Shown: positions 1 through 10,882 of the stretch, piece by piece | Numbering within the stretch: the stretch's first letter is position 1 | Layout: each line of letters opens with the position of its first letter | From: Zygnema cylindricum | Taxonomy: Eukaryota; Streptophyta; Zygnematophyceae; Zygnematales; Zygnemataceae | NCBI GenBank assembly: GCA_037447655.1 | Contig: JBBHKE010000421.1 | Location: 21,536-85,535, forward strand | Length of the DNA stretch: 64,000 bases | Direction of reading: 5' to 3' | Made by a program: the position numbers and the translations under genes | Notes under the pieces: model-generated | Seen by the model: the letters and a program-made list of their open reading frames with translations, nothing else | Database searches by the model: none | What the model was told of the DNA's origin: nothing

Positions 1-29
1 GTTAGTGAAGTTAATATTTATGTGATTAA

Positions 30-2123
30 GAGGAGTTAGAAGTGAGAGTCTTTTGAGGGTGTGAGGAAATTATGTAAAAAAAAGTTCTCCTTGGAAAATA
101 TTGGCTTCCATGGGGTTATCTTTCTCTTCTGTGTGTTTTATCTCATATGCTTCCGCTTGCATTTACACTCAGTAATATTTTATTGTAAAATCCTATCAGA
201 AGGGAGGGAGAGAGAGAGGGAAAAAGAATGTAAGCCAATTTTTGGGATTCTTCATACAAATATTCCAAATTCAACAAATTTCCGATTTCATCCGGTATGC
301 TTCGTTTAAATAAGAAATTAAATAGCCATCAGTGTCCACATACTGAATTGCGCCAAGTGCCCTGTATGACAAAAAAACGAGAAAATCACTTTTACCACAA
401 CTATGTTAACGCCAACTCAATACTTTGAATGTACTTAATATTTGTCGTCTTATGTATTCATTTTGTCATTTTCCTAGTTTCGACCTCGGGCACTCAAATC
501 CAGCTCATCAATTTTTTTTATCGAAAATCACCTCACAAGGTGATTTTAGCTAAAATATCACTCAAACAAAGAATGTAAAAATGTCCATGCACGCGCCACA
601 TGGGTGAGAAAATTTTAGCAAGAGGGAGAGTACTAGCTCTTATTTTCTATTTCCCGTCACGCTTATATATGGAAAATTTTTTGTTGGGGTCTCAAACTCC
701 ACTTCCATTCATGGGTCTTTTGTAGAAGTTTACGGCGTCGTTGCCTTTACCTCTCCCTCTCACACTATCAATTTCATCTCAGACTTTCTGAACTACTCAA
801 CGATGCTGGTATGAAATGAAAGAGAAACAAAAATTAAAATAGAAAACACCAAAATTACCTTTAAATTTTTTGAATAACATGTTTGTCTCGACAAACCGGG
901 AACTAATTCGATGACGTTTGGGATTAGGTCCCGAAAAAAGAAAAGACGGGCAAAGCAGGCATCGAAAACCATTTAGGCGTATTTTTATCATGCCGTTTTT
1001 TTCCTTTTTGGTTCGAATGGTACACCGCCAATCGTAATTGGCGTTTAGAGATTATTAATGTTAAAAACTAATTAGCGTTATTAACGCTAGTTTGCTCATA
1101 ACTCAAATTTGTGTTATTTCGCTTATAATAATTACGCGATCAACATCTTTACACTATACTATTTACGATCTCATTATGCCTTTCATTCTTAGCACAGTTT
1201 TACTTGCGATCGCGATTATTTTAATCCATATTTCGAACTTTTTAACTCAACAACGTACCATTTTGTATGGACTGACACGTCCGTATACCACACTATTCAA
1301 GAACATATTAAATTAAAATTATTAACGCTAATTAACTAGAACCTCAATTAATGTAAAACAAATTTGGTGTTATTAACTCTATTTCATGCTTTGGGGTCAA
1401 AATTTGAGGGTGCCGATATAGCGTTCGGAACGCTAATAATGATCAGTGGTGTAGCATGGCTAATGGTGAATGGTCAATGTTTTGACCGGCTTTATGCAAT
1501 GGGTCCATTAATCGGTTCATTTTTCAACAACCAGCCAATGGCACAAGGACGAGCAATTGTTTGCGGCTATCCACAATTAGTACTTGTGCCGTACGTCTAA
1601 TATATTCCAGCCTGTAATAGTGATGATATGATATTCTGTCGTATCCTCGGTCTTTGTCTATTGGTCTATTAGGGTAAAGCTCCATGTAGGTGTAACTTTG
1701 GGAACTTTGTATTTTAGGTGACGATTGTATACGTTGACAATACCCACTTAATTTTGTGACGATTGTATACGTCGACAGTACTCGTGATGGCTGTCAACGT
1801 GTACGATTTGTCTTTGCCGCACCTTATTTTTTTGAAACTTTTTGAAGCGTCGCAAGACACATCGTAATTTTTGAAACTATTTGGTACGTCGCATGTCATT
1901 GTGTGACATCGTAGACGTACAGCATTCCTACCGTGGCTGTACAAGATGCTGATACGATCTTTACAAATAAAACAAAACTGAGTGCAAATGCAAGCAGAAG
2001 CATAAACGATAAAACACACACAAAAGAAAGATTACCCTAAGGAAGCCAATATATTCCACGGAGAACTTTTCTTACGTAATTTCCTCACACCCTCAAAACA
2101 CTCACTTCTAACTCTAACTCCTC
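30..2123. repeat. 2.1-kb element bounded by long inverted repeats
   Basis: Bases 30-199 match the reverse complement of 1949-2123 along nearly their whole length, with scattered substitutions and small gaps. The outer ends read GAGGAGTTAGA on one side and its complement on the other, and similarity stops outside both ends. The 1.75-kb interior has no credible transposase; its longest frames are under 105 codons. It contains a nested MITE (1021-1453) and a short direct duplication around 1720-1775 (the motif GACGATTGTATACG occurs twice). It looks like a non-autonomous foldback or terminal-inverted-repeat DNA transposon. No clear target-site duplication is seen next to the ends. Confidence 0.6.
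1021..1453. repeat. MITE with TA target duplication (family 1)
   Basis: The left end, TACACCGCCAATCGTAATTG, and the inverted right end, TACACCACTGATCATTATTA, agree at about 17 of the first 23 positions. Both are bounded by TA, as expected for Tc1/mariner-type insertions. The interior is AT-rich, carries palindromic TTAGCGTTATTAACGCTA-like motifs, and has no transposase. The same terminus is found at 55481 and near 4165-4228. It is nested inside the inverted-repeat element 30-2123. Confidence 0.55.
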
Positions 2124-3060
2124 AAACTCTTCTAAGCTATCAAGCTCGTTCCATACCTCTAACTCCTTGATAAACTACAAGGAGGATCAACTATCACTCA
2201 ATTGATTGATAAAAAACCCTCTCTCTCACTACGCCTCAATATACTCCTATAAGACGTCACATAACAACACCAACCAAACCGTACATGTAATACCCACTAA
2301 GCGCCTACCAATGAAACTACACCAATCCGTAACATAACAAAGTACACGAAAGTATATTCAAACATAAAAAACTACAAAAGACTTGACCAACGTCAAACTA
2401 AGGGTGTGTCCCCATGTGCATAAGTAAGGGTTTTTTCCTGTCGTTTTGCCGTAAAACTTAGCGTCGTACTGCCTAAGTTGCAACCGTACGAACGAATCGC
2501 AAATTTGTAGAGTACAATTTGCGTCATCCCTGAACTTAGGATGTACGAAAAGTTGTCGTCTTGTGCTTTTCGACCCACTTCGACGACAAAAAACGTCATT
2601 TTCAACCTTATCTTTAAAACACATGCGCGATGTGATTTAAAATTAGGTTTTTTTCGATTGACAAATAGGAACATATTTTCGCACGTGCCGTAAATTTCGA
2701 AAAATATCCTACGATTTCTAAGGACAAAGAAAAGTACATAGTTCGCTATGTTTTGTCCGTTTGCGTCTATAAAAGTACAAAATTTGTTTTGTATTGTCGG
2801 GTTGTGTTTAGTACGGAAATTTATGTTTCAAGGGTCTGAAAATTCCGACGCCATTTCACGAAAAGGTGAGAATTCTCTGAAGCCCACAACTTGCACTCGT
2901 GCACCTTCAAACTCTACCACGCCTTCAAACTTCACTATTCCGCAGTCTTTCATCAGGCAGCTCTAGTCAAGCGGTAACAAGCAGGAAAAAAGTGTCAGAG
3001 TGACGTTTTCTGACCACTGCCAGAGGTATTTAAGCATTTTTTCTACCTTTTAAAAGTAAA
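2124..3060. other. Intergenic, nothing recognised
   Basis: Short overlapping frames only, with no similarity I recognise and no repeat structure beyond general AT richness. Confidence 0.4.
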
Positions 3061-3076
3061 AACACAATAATTATAG

Positions 3077-3247
3077 GGGGAGAGAGAGAGAGTGAGAGGG
3101 GCAAAGGGTATATAGGAGACGGAGAGAGGGAGTGGGAGAGGAAAAGGGGGAGTTGTACAGAGGGATGGGAGAAGGAGTGGGGGAGGGGGAGAGAGATGGG
3201 AGAGGGAGAGGGAGAGGGGGGGGGAGGGAGAAGGGGAGAGGAAGAGA
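3077..3247 (+). repeat. GA-rich (GGGAGA)n low-complexity tract
   Basis: Imperfect GAGAGG/GGGAGA repeats with G runs. Frames through it encode only G/E/R repeats and are not genes. Confidence 0.9.
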
Positions 3248-3839
3248 TTTTGTGTCTAACCTGAATTTTATTAAATTGAATGTGCTCTTGTTCTGTATGT
3301 TGTCCTATATTTTGTATGTACTTACATTCAGAGGTTACTATTTTTTTGGAATTATATATTCCTATCTAACATGACAACTTCTTCAACCCTACTTCCCCCT
3401 CTTCTTTGTCTTTTATGCCAGGTACAACAGTTTAGTTGATTTTGTGAAAAGTAGCCTTGTTTGAAGATGCCTATCTTCTACTTATTTTTTAATTTATCGA
3501 AAAAAGGACGCAAGCCCGAGACTGTAGTTATAAAACTGTATATTGGATATAAACAAGGCAAAATGGTGATACCAAGATAGAACAAATAACAGTTAAAAAG
3601 TCTACAATACTAAGAGGTAGATAAAGATATAAAAAAACTACGACCCTCCTGCGAGAAAAAAGGGTATCACACACACATTTGGGAAGATGTCTGGTGATTC
3701 CTCCCTGTAAAAAATTGATACCAAAAATGTAAAAAATTGATACCAAAAATGAAAGAACTGCAGTGTTCCAAACCTGTTAAGCGAAGCAAATCTGGTCAAA
3801 TCAATACAAACGAAAGCTGAAACAGAAAACATATCTGCT

Positions 3840-3952
3840 ACCTCTCCCTCTCCCTCTCCATCGTCCTCTCACTCTGCCTCTCCCCTCTCCCTTCACCCTC
3901 CCCTCCCCTTTCCCTCGCCCTCTCGCTCTGCCACTCCCCTCTCCCTCTGTGT
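3840..3952 (+). repeat. CT-rich (CCCTCT)n low-complexity tract
   Basis: Imperfect CTCCCTCTCC repeats, the complementary orientation of the GA tract 0.6 kb upstream. Confidence 0.9.
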
Positions 3953-4164
3953 TTACAAGCTGTAAACAGATACAATGACTGACTTTTAACGTAAACGACG
4001 CCTATTTCAAATGATTGGTTTTTAAATATCATAAAAGATGTCATCTTATCACAGAATGTTCATGTCATAAAAACTTAAATCATTACCCCGTAAAACGCTA
4101 ATCATTAAAGTTATTTTATGTTTAGAGGTCAAAGAAAACCAACATGCAATCAGAGTTATTAACG

Positions 4165-4228
4165 CTGATAAGCGATTCACGGCGTTATACATGTTTATTA
4201 ATTATGGTACACCGTGAATTGCTATCAG
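4165..4228. repeat. Back-to-back MITE termini (inverted repeat)
   Basis: CTGATAAGCGATTCACGG (4165-4182) is followed after 29 bp by its near reverse complement, CCGTGAATTGCTATCAG (4212-4228). Each resembles the MITE terminus (TACACCGnGAATnGnTAnnAG) seen at 1021 and 55481. The two ends face away from each other, which suggests remnants of two copies or one rearranged copy. Confidence 0.45.
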
Positions 4229-4795
4229 AATAAAAAAAAAATTAGCATGTGGTTTATATTATCATTATTAAGTCTAATTCAGTTGTGAAAAACGCTGCCG
4301 ATTTTGAAACATCTTAGGAATGAGCATTACAAAAAAAAAGAAAAACAGTAACACTCTTTTGTGGTAAGAGGGTAAAAATAATCGCTGGTTTTTGTCGCAG
4401 GTGAGGGTGGAGAGAATAAAATCGCAATCCGTCTACTTTCGGTGGACTCTTCTGTCACCGCTTGAAAACAAAATTGACCATTTTGAATCGGTAAAACATA
4501 GGCGAATACTTTACAGTTTTGACAAATAAAAGCGAAGAATTCTCTCGAGAAAGGTATGTTACTGCTATTTCATTTTGTTTTCAGTACACACCACCCTTGC
4601 TAGTGTGTCTGTGTGCTTTTTGAGGTGAGAAAGATAGTCAAAAATCTGTCTCAAGCGTTTGATGAAATGCTTTCTGTTCCTACATGGAAGGAAAAATTGA
4701 TAAAAAGTAAAAAATGGTTATATAATAATACAAGTTCAACAGGAAAAAATGGAAAAAATGTGAAAGTACTTGTCTAGTTGCATATAAAACTTTAT

Positions 4796-4892
4796 AGAGA
4801 GAGAAGGAGAGGGAAAGGGAGAGAGAGAGAGAGAGAAGGAGAGGGAGAGGGAAGGAGAACAAGAGAAGAGGGAGAGAGGGAGGGAGAGTGTT
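4796..4892 (+). repeat. GA-rich microsatellite
   Basis: Imperfect (GAGAGGGA)n from GAGAGAGAAGG to GAGGGAGGGAGAG. It is part of the family of hexanucleotide tracts found across the window. Confidence 0.9.
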
Positions 4893-5416
4893 TTCCTTTT
4901 GTTTTTTTTTCTTCCTCACTAACCTTTACATTTTTTTTCCTTGTCACGCACTCTTCTTACCCTCACAGGAAATATGTTTGCAAATACGATGGAAAACACA
5001 ACGAATATGGACACAAATGAAAAAAAATGTTCATTTTGTGAACACAAAACCCCTTCTTACATCACCATTTTTATTGCATTTACCATCATCTTCTGTATCT
5101 CTTCCTACAATTTCTCCCCTAAATAATTCCAATTATTCTCTTATCCCCACATATCCATACCCTACCTCAAGAACACCTCCTACAATCTCCTTGCCTACTG
5201 TACTACCTACGTTCGCCTTATCTTCACCAAACTCAAACATTGAAGCATTCAACGTATCTCCTATTCCTACTCAAGTTTCAAGAACCTATCCGTTTCAAAC
5301 ACATTGAGACCATTCCACCTTTGTCCAACAACCTCTATTTCCTTACCTACTCAGGCATTAGTTTTCTGTTTGTATAATCTCCCCTCAAATGGTTTCCTTA
5401 CCCCAACAAAAACTTC

Positions 5417-5911
5417 ATGAGTCCACCAAAAAGAAAAAAAACAACAGGGAGCAAAGTAATTGATAAGGGGTTATCACCAGAGAAAGAAAACTCAAACCCA
5501 AGAAACAGAAACGGAAACTGGGAGCTGTATGAAATGGGGATTTTGAACGATGCTAAACACGAAGAATTTTTGCAAAGCCCCGAGAAAAGCGCTAAGGCAA
5601 AATTTGGGTCGAAAGTGGAAAAGTGGGAATACATCTCGGAAGCATTAAAAGAGAGAGGAGTTCAAAGGGATTGGAGCTCATGTGAAAAAAAGTGGAACAA
5701 TTTAACTAATGATTATAAAAAAATTAGGGACTACGGTTCTAAAACAGGAGTTGCTATCTATTTCTCAATGACCAAAAAAGAGAGATCAGAAAACGGCTTA
5801 GCGACTTCTTTTTCCCAATTTTTGTTTGAGAAGATGGATAGTTGGGTGTCAAAAAGAGATGTTATAAACCCAAAAGACATGGGATTTTTTCCAAAGTTAA
5901 CACAGGTATGA
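5417..5911 (+). CDS. Trihelix / Myb-SANT-like DNA-binding domain protein (probably partial or decayed)
   Basis: A 164-codon frame with a basic N-terminus (PPKRKK) followed by a trihelix-type (Myb/SANT-like) domain at about residues 34-108. W35, W70 and W93 take the places of the three regularly spaced tryptophans. The third-helix region has the typical order GV-x-RDW-x2-C-x2-KW-x2-L-x3-Y. Such domains bind DNA in plant transcription factors and in transposon-associated proteins. At the 3' end CACAG|GTATGAAG could be a splice donor, with an acceptor TTATTTCAG|GAGG near 5986. Alternatively the frame is shifted there, because the +1 frame stays open to a TAA at about 5962 with an acidic sequence. 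A proline/serine/threonine-rich stretch upstream (about 5080-5305) lies in another frame and is broken by stops. Whether this is an exon of a live gene or a relic cannot be settled from sequence alone. Confidence 0.55.
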   Translation: MSPPKRKKTTGSKVIDKGLSPEKENSNPRNRNGNWELYEMGILNDAKHEEFLQSPEKSAKAKFGSKVEKWEYISEALKERGVQRDWSSCEKKWNNLTNDYKKIRDYGSKTGVAIYFSMTKKERSENGLATSFSQFLFEKMDSWVSKRDVINPKDMGFFPKLTQV

Positions 5912-5986
5912 AGACGAAGAAGATACAGTTATTTTGGATAGTAACCCAAAAAGTCATGGGTAATCGATTCTTAACATTATTTCAGG

Positions 5987-8412
5987 AGGTTAATGCCCAG
6001 TTTTCAGTTTAAGAGTTAGATGCAGTTGAGTGTAAAGTCTGTGACGGATTAGAGGATGAAGGAGATAAGAAAGGCGAAAAGTGGATTTTTCCTTCCCGTT
6101 AGAAGAGGATTCTCATTCCCGTTGGCCAGCCAAGGATTTCCGGAAGTATTTTTCTCCCGAAACGTCTTTCTGTGTGCTTGGGAGAGTGGATGCCGATTTG
6201 GTATGGCAAGCAACTTCGAGGTTGAGCTGCGGTGGGTAAGTCTTGTGACCAAGGAATTAGATCCCGGTTAGAGTGGAAAAGAAAGTGAAGAGTAGAAGAT
6301 AAGTTTTTAAAGGCAGGTAAATGTTTTGATATGAGTTGAGGGGTAGAAGATGAAGCTGACGTTCTGAAGACCATTTCGATGTACTTCGTACTTTATACGT
6401 TGGTAAATCGAGGAGATAATTGTAGCGATTATCAAAATCAGCAAAGAGTTTGGAAAAGTATCATTCAATTTGGCGTTTCATTTTGTTGGATGTGTACAAA
6501 TTTTATTTTATTTTGTCATGTGGTGACGTGAAGTTTAATGCTTTTATGATTGAAGGAAAAATGAATCCTGTGTCAAAGGTTTTGGCCTTGAAGGATCCTA
6601 TTTGCCGGATCCCTTGAAGCTCAAGAAGAATCGTAATTCAGATGGTCGCCTCAGAAGTTCCGTGAATGAATTCTTGAATTTTATGAGGGGAAAGAAGAAA
6701 AAGAAGAGGAGAAATCAGATTCAGTTTCAGTTTTGAAAGAATAAAAAAATGATTGAGATTGAGATGATCAGTGGAGGAGACGATTATGTTTGAAGGAGGA
6801 GACTGAGCAGGTGAAGAGGCCGCAGAGCCCGCAGAGAATTCGGAGGAAGAGGAATGGCGTATTGTCCGAAATATAGAAACGTGTCTGACCGTGGTTTGGA
6901 GCTTCGCAGGAAGAGGAGGTTGAAGTGCGAAATGGAAATTTAAGATTTTGGAGGATGGCGAGGTGAAGTGCTGCAGTGAAGAGGAAGGGAGTGAAGTGGC
7001 GTCCGTGAGTGAAAGTGAGGAGAAGAAGTGAAGAAAGAAACGAAAACGAAGAGAAATATTATGTACGGTTAAACTGTACAATTAATTCGTACGGAAAGTG
7101 AATTTGTTCACGTTTGATGTGGTGTTTTGTTTGAGTTAGTGAACTGGTACAGTAATGTACATGAAGTTCTAGTTCATTTTGACGCTAAAATTTTAAAGAG
7201 GAGACGTTCCGTGTTGGAGCGCGGCCGGTATTTTGCCGGCTGTTTCGGTCGTTTGCTATTGTCAGGCGCCGAACTGGAGTGTGGCTGACTTGCCGCTATG
7301 TTTTTTTTTGTACTCTGTTGGTACCTTTTTTGGTGTGACATTGGAATGTGGAGTTGGAAGTACGGCAAAACTGTTCGAGTGTTACAGTCAAGCCTATTAC
7401 GGTGCGGCAGTTACCTAAATCCCTGTGTGGATTAGTAGGATCATTGTGGAGTAATGTTGACACAACTGTTTGTACGGTTACCAATGAGGAGGAGTTGAAA
7501 TTAAGTTTGATTTGGTGTGACGGTTGAAAAGTTGTTGTCCTCCCTTGTTGCTCTTCCTAAAATAGATTGCGATTACATGAATTGCTGTGGAGTTATACAT
7601 ACACCGTGAAGATTTGTATTTACAAAATCTATTTGGGCATATCTGCGATGGAGGATTATTCGTTCCGTACAGGGCGTCAATCGAATGCCTCATGTACTTT
7701 GGAGAAGGAACGATGCTGGATATTACGACGACCGCTTTTGGACGTCGAAAAATATCGTCAGGCGAAGAGGAGTTATTTTATGACGGCCAAGCAATATTTC
7801 CGTATCTTTTTGGTACGATGGAATTGGGGTTCGTCATTCACTTTGGAGTTTTTCCGGATATTTTTTTTTTGCCGGGTATTTTGGCGGCTACTTTTTCGTC
7901 GTCGTCTTTATTTTTGGTGGACGTGGATTTATTTCAATTCTGTTTACGCAGATTTTCTGGTACTTTATTAGTACCATGTGTACGGAAATTTTAATTTGTT
8001 TTTTATGATGGAGGTTGTGACGCGAAGTTTTTATTTTACGTTGACGTGGATTTGCGGCGTGGATTTATCGCGTTTGATTTCGAAATTTCATCGCAGGCTT
8101 CAGTTTGGAGCGGCTCGAATGGTGACGTGCCATGTGGCGCAGCTAAATTTATTTTTTGGGTGGTGATTAAAATACAATCCGCAAATGGATGTTATGTGTG
8201 AGAGAGGGGCGACAAAATCGGGAGTAACGCTTGCCGTGATCCTCCCCGTAAAAAGAAAGAAAAAAATTACTTATTTGTGTACGGCTAAATTGGACATTGG
8301 AGTGTTACATCTTTTTGTCCGCATTTATATTCGATCTTGTACTTTTGTACAGTGAGATGTTTTAAGAGGGGGCGGCTAAAATTGGTGACGTGGCATTCCA
8401 CCGCTTCTCCCA
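5987..8412. other. No confident gene; degenerate sequence
   Basis: Frames up to 147 codons occur on both strands, but none shows a domain I recognise. The 7.0-8.4 kb part is rich in GTAC-containing motifs (GTACGG, TGTAC) like those in the copia LTRs. It may be very old retrotransposon or LTR material, but I could not align it to any element in the window. Confidence 0.35.
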
Positions 8413-8425
8413 ATAAGAGGGGGAT

Positions 8426-9168
8426 TGTTAGGATTATTGGAAGAATCGGCGGTTGATATGTGGAGAATTGGTCGTCCACGAGTTCGTTGATGTTTTGGTT
8501 CGCGTGGCGCGATTCGATCTTGAGTATGGTTTCGCGATTTGCATCAGAGTACTTTTGGTTCATTCAATGTACGGCGGTTTAGTACCAGCCGGTACATGAT
8601 AATTTCTGCATGATGGTTCAGTTTGGTCGTGTCACTGGTGACTGTGTTATTTAGTGCGCTATACGTGTCTAGTTCGTTTTACGTGTCTAGTTCGTTTTAG
8701 TGCGTGTCACTCTGTTTCCGCGCTTGAATGTTTTTATTAGGCGCACGTCCGCATGTGGACTTCGACGCCCTCGTCTGCTTTCAGTTAGTGGAGTAAGTGG
8801 ACATTAGTTGTTGGTGTTAAGAAGGTATATTAACGTGTGTTACTTTCAGTTCAGTATGCAGTCTGGGGAGATGCATCATGCAGTCTATGTAAGAGATGCA
8901 TTATGTGACTTAAGGAATGACACATTAAGATGTAGAGAGAAAAGATGATTTGAGGGAAGAAAGAAGAGAGGTTGTTATTATGAAAGCTTCGGTTTAATAT
9001 ATTTATATTTGGTGGACATGTTTTATTATGAGCCGTGAATGTTTTATGTGTAAGAATGTTTATTCAAAGCTTCCGCTGTGTTAATGAGCTTGTTATTTAT
9101 AAGCATCTAGCGGAGCACTTGATCAATTTTTAACAAGTGGTATCGGAGCACTTGATCAATTCTTAACA
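8426..9168 (+). mobile_element. LTR of copia-like element K (solo or rearranged)
   Basis: A purine tract (AATAAGAGGGGGA) precedes TGTTAGGATTATTGG, the layout of a polypurine tract followed by an LTR 5' end. About 710 bp later the sequence reaches TTTTTAACA at 9135. There AGTGGTATCGGAGC follows, one base different from the common plant primer-binding site TGGTATCAGAGC. A 33-bp tandem duplication then repeats the LTR tail, giving a second ending TTCTTAACA at 9168. AT-rich TATA-like sequence lies around 8995-9010. A PPT on the left and a PBS-like motif on the right of one LTR is not the layout of a normal 5' or 3' LTR. No pol sequence of this family is recognisable on either side. Confidence 0.6.
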
Positions 9169-9264
9169 GACACTACACCCCAAAAATGTTTATGAAATAG
9201 TGCCCCCTCTTCCAATGCTCTCCAATAAACATACCCTATACCGCCAAATATGGATACCCTAGAA
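9169..9264 (-). pseudogene. gag N-terminal fragment, copia element J
   Basis: On the minus strand, about 30 codons matching the start of lineage I Gag (PSRV-x-IFGG, a Y-x-YW motif, then F-x-KHFWG). It starts directly after the PBS-like 9265-9279 and stops at the K LTR duplication (9168). The start codon position is mutated (GGTTATAGGC, ATA instead of ATG). Confidence 0.65.
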
Positions 9265-9279
9265 GGCAAGCCTATAACC
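9265..9279 (-). other. Primer-binding site of element J
   Basis: Minus-strand GGTTATAGGCTTGCC, a diverged form of the lineage I site GGTTATGGGCCCACC, directly next to the LTR end TGAGAC (plus-strand reading). Confidence 0.6.
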
Positions 9280-9623
9280 TGAGACTTTGTGGACTCCATA
9301 TCCATAGTCCCACACATTGAACAGCTTACAGAAAGTCTCTAGGATAACCTTGACCCACTACACTTCATCCAGGTATATCTACCACCTAGGGGGGGGGAAA
9401 CCTGACCATCCTCACCTATGTGAGGACATAACTCACATGAGTCAAACGCAAAAGAGATCTCCAAATTTGCTCCCTTGGGCAGTAAGTTATGGTTGCTCAA
9501 AGACAACAAATTTATACAGATTGCCTTTAGGAGAGAGGACTTAATAAAGCATAAAAAATACTAAGTTATAGACTACCTACCCACAGAGCATATCAACTAA
9601 ACCTTAGGCCAGTGAGACGAATG
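9280..9623 (-). mobile_element. Partial 5' LTR of element J
   Basis: The tail part of a lineage I LTR in minus orientation. It keeps the stem-loop CCTCAC/GTGAGG (about 9409-9424), the conserved GCTCCCTTGGGCAGTAAGTTATGG-type block, and the terminal hairpin region. It is cut at 9624 by the LTR end of element A, so A appears to have inserted into J. Confidence 0.6.
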
Positions 9624-10882
9624 TGTAACTTTATGACCTCCATTGGTCCACAGACTATTCAACTTATATGAAGCCTCTATTCAACTTATATGAAGCCTCT
9701 AGGATATAATTTGTTCTTTTGACTTTCACCCCAAATAAATGAAACCTGGTCAGACAAGTGTTTGGACCAACCTCACCATTGTGAGGGCGCGACTCCCCTA
9801 AGTCAGACGCAAAAACAATTTTTGAGTTTGCTCCCCTAAGCTATCAGTTACGGCAAGCCAAAGTTGGCCAATAAATACAAAAGGGCTCTCAAAGAGAGGC
9901 GCCTCCAAAAACGTCTAAGTCATAACTCGTAGTCCCTCTCTGAACCCCCTACTACTGCTATACCAAACCATGCACATGACTATGCAGTACAAAAAGGCAC
10001 AGATGCCGCTGTACTTCTTGTATGTCCATGGTATGGCATGGCCGTCCCGGTGACAACTGTAGCATAATATATTTTTTCAACTTATCGCCGATAAGAAATT
10101 TGTTGGTCTCGGTGAGATATATCGGGACTCCTGATTGTTCAATAATCGATAACTATCGGTATCGGTGTTATAGCGATAAATTTATTGCCGATACATAACA
10201 CTAATTATTAGTTTAGTTTTTTTTAAATAAAGACAGTGTTCCTTACCTTTTGGTGTGAGTCTAAATTAGTGTGGATTACATGCTTTAACCGTAATGATAT
10301 GCGTTTTACTTGTCCTACTTCGAATTTCAAATAGCAATAGTTTTAAGGTTAGCTATAGGTTTCACCATCCTATTGACAATTTTTATGCTTTTCCGTTCAT
10401 ATTCGTCAGTGTACGGTCAAAGTTTTTGTGGCCCAAGATTTTAATCTTAACTGAACTACACTATTCGTTGCTGTTAAAGTTTTTAGGGTTTTTAGCGTCA
10501 GCACTTTATTAATTAAATGTTGTTTCGTGAATTTCGTGCAATTTCGCTTGTTGTTGATTCCGTTCCGTAATGCGTTAAATGGAATAAACCAAGTGGTACT
10601 TCTTTAAATATGAATCACACTCCATGTGTGTAACGCTTCATCAAGACCTAACGGATGCGACGGACGGCTACGTTGTACGGCGGTCATTCTATAGGATCTA
10701 AAATCAAATCTTGGTTTGACCGCCTATCTTTTGCAAAGGGCACTGCCTCTTACTCCCTTAGTCCCCTTTTTGCCTAAGGCATCCATGGCTGTCTTTGAGT
10801 CATGAGTGACTACGACAAGTATGAGGACTTAATAACACCACAGACCGACAAAATATAGAAATATAAAATACCTTTTTCAACA
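9624..10882 (-). mobile_element. 3' LTR of copia element A
   Basis: Runs from TGTAACTTTATGACC (9624) to CCTTTTTCAACA (10882), so in sense it begins TGTTGAAAAAGG and ends in TACA. The purine tract AAGGGGAG lies just outside on the sense 5' side. The tail contains the lineage I blocks, including the hairpin CCTCACcattGTGAGG near 9776-9791 and the terminal hairpin with GGTCC/GGACC-type arms. At 1259 bp it is longer than the D LTRs (1054 bp). The middle (10080-10600) does not align by eye with the other copies. Confidence 0.65.

Noticed and set aside
4888-5307. Proline/serine-rich 139-codon frame upstream of the trihelix domain as its N-terminal exon
   Set aside because: It starts inside the GA-tract region, lies in another frame, and no good donor/acceptor pair links it to 5417; it may be a relic of an upstream coding part but is not supported.
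7567-7994. Overlapping ~135-codon frames at 7.6-8.0 kb as a gene
   Set aside because: Two overlapping frames are open together with hydrophobic, low-information peptides; no motif or splice signal supports either.
8285-8563. Minus-strand 92-codon frame
   Set aside because: Overlaps the purine tract and head of the K LTR; no recognisable similarity.
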